A stretch of DNA of 64,000 nucleotides from Sphingobacterium alkalisoli (GTDB taxonomy: Bacteria > Bacteroidota > Bacteroidia > Sphingobacteriales > Sphingobacteriaceae). Each line of letters begins with the position of its first letter. Positions within the stretch are counted from its first letter, which is position 1. This document shows positions 63,223 through 64,000 of this stretch, piece after piece. The notes below the pieces were generated by a model. That model had not been told where the DNA came from. It saw only the letters and a program-made list of their open reading frames with translations, and made no database searches. Position numbers and translations under genes: made by a program. The DNA is taken from the NCBI RefSeq assembly GCF_005049105.1, contig NZ_SUKA01000003.1, forward strand, positions 496,001-560,000. Reading direction: 5' to 3'.

Positions 63223-64000
63223 ATGAAAGATTATTTAACAATTGCGGAATTTGCCGATAAGGTAGGCAAAAGTACGGAAACATTACGTAGATGGGACAGA
63301 GAGGGGAAATTAATTGCTATGAGAGAACCTATAAGTAATTATAGGATATATAGAAAAGAACAGTTACAGATGTTTGAGAACATTCAGATGATAGATAATA
63401 AAAAACTTGATATTGAAATATCCCCTATTCGACCATACCGTGTACTGGAGCTATTCGCCGGCGCAGGTGGACTAGCTATTGGTCTAGAAAAAGCGGGATT
63501 AAAATGTGTAGCACTAAATGAAATAGATCACTGGGCAGCGGAAACCCTTCGTACAAATAGACCGCACTGGGACGTGATCGAAGATGATATTAAAAATATC
63601 TCTTTTGAAAAATATAAAGGTGAGGTAGATGTCGTGACGGGTGGTTTCCCCTGTCAGGCTTTTAGCTATGCTGGTAAAAAACTTGGCTTACAAGATGCCC
63701 GGGGAACGTTGTTCTACGAATTTGCCCGTGCCGTACAAGAGACCCAACCTGCCATCTGCATCGGGGAAAATGTACGGGGTCTTTTAAACCACGAGGGGGG
63801 AAATACCTTAAAGGGCATGATTTCCATCTTAGATGAGATCGGTTATAAGGTGCTTGAACCTCGCGTACTGAAAGCAATCTATTACGACGTACCACAAAAG
63901 CGTGAGCGTCTTATTTTAGTGGGGATACGCAAGGACCTGGATATTTCTTTCGAGTATCCAAAGCCTTCGAAAACGATATACACGCTGAAGGATGCGCTTA
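63223..64000 (+). CDS. DNA (cytosine-5) methyltransferase with N-terminal MerR-like HTH (truncated by window end)
   Basis: The frame from the ATG at 63223 runs off the end of the window (about 259 codons). Residues 1-60 are a MerR/HTH_17-like domain (YLTIAEFADKVGKSTETLRRWDREGKL, NYRIYRKEQLQMF). A linker leads to the methylase: motif I RVLELFAGAGGLAIGL, IV TGGFPCQAFSYAG with the Cys nucleophile, VI GENVRGLLN, VIII QKRERLILVG. It is the cognate methylase of the divergent Eco47II-type enzyme. The fused HTH probably lets it control its own and the nuclease promoter, as N-terminal HTH methylases such as M.SsoII and M.EcoRII do. Confidence 0.92.
   Translation, partial: MKDYLTIAEFADKVGKSTETLRRWDREGKLIAMREPISNYRIYRKEQLQMFENIQMIDNKKLDIEISPIRPYRVLELFAGAGGLAIGLEKAGLKCVALNEIDHWAAETLRTNRPHWDVIEDDIKNISFEKYKGEVDVVTGGFPCQAFSYAGKKLGLQDARGTLFYEFARAVQETQPAICIGENVRGLLNHEGGNTLKGMISILDEIGYKVLEPRVLKAIYYDVPQKRERLILVGIRKDLDISFEYPKPSKTIYTLKDAL

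Overview
The window looks like a chromosomal segment of a Bacteroidota bacterium, probably family Sphingobacteriaceae (genus not decided). Evidence: SusC/SusD pairs, OMP_b-brl_3 and TonB-dependent receptors, DUF4374 proteins, LytS/LytTR two-component pairs, an ECF sigma/anti-sigma pair, weak Shine-Dalgarno signals, and a TAnnTTTG-type promoter in front of the sigma gene. No rRNA, tRNA or CRISPR array was seen. All identifications come from reading motifs; no database search was run.

Layout. 1-7.1 kb: a truncated outer-membrane barrel gene, a clan-CD-like protease with HEAT-like repeats, a secreted hypothetical, a Cthe_2159-like lipoprotein, and a pirin-like/intradiol-dioxygenase pair. 7.1-11.4 kb: LytTR regulator, LytS kinase and a large OM barrel protein. 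11.4-18.8 kb: a minus-strand iron/siderophore-type operon (sigma, anti-sigma, DUF4374, TonB receptor, second DUF4374, PepSY membrane protein). 18.9-23.6 kb: SnoaL-like and AlkD-like genes, then a phage-like cassette (FN3 protein, DUF5675, heptad-repeat membrane protein, holin-sized protein) rich in tandem repeats: a heptanucleotide repeat against a start codon, a 105-bp satellite and a REP-like palindrome. 23.5-27.0 kb: a minus-strand group of a 46-aa peptide, an acyltransferase-like protein, a LytS kinase, a LytTR regulator and an HTH protein, possibly a peptide signalling or peptide modification locus.

27.3-37.1 kb: a duplicated AraC - S41 peptidase - MepB neighbourhood, with one intact AraC gene, two AraC 3' tails, two S41 peptidases, one intact and one relic MepB. 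A Fic gene and an actin-like gene sit inside it. The actin-like protein carries its phosphate-1 motif at the C-terminus, so it appears circularly permuted, and eight 21-bp iterons lie just upstream of it, resembling a ParM/parC arrangement. 37.1-45.4 kb: DUF1080 lipoprotein, MauE-like membrane protein, small exported protein, then TlpA-like - SusC - SusD. REP-like elements are translated in frame in the MauE and TlpA genes.

46.3-64 kb: an AT-rich defence island. It holds an HTH/HNH (McrA-like) pair, a small membrane protein, a DISARM-like locus and an Eco47II-type restriction-modification pair whose methylase carries an N-terminal HTH and is cut by the window end. The DISARM-like locus has a DrmMII-type C5 methylase facing a tightly packed operon of NERD-SF1 helicase, a 782-aa protein, DrmA, DrmB and a 355-aa unknown, with no phospholipase-D DrmC. 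The candidates most worth following are the permuted actin with its iterons, the DISARM variant, and the peptide/acyltransferase/two-component group.
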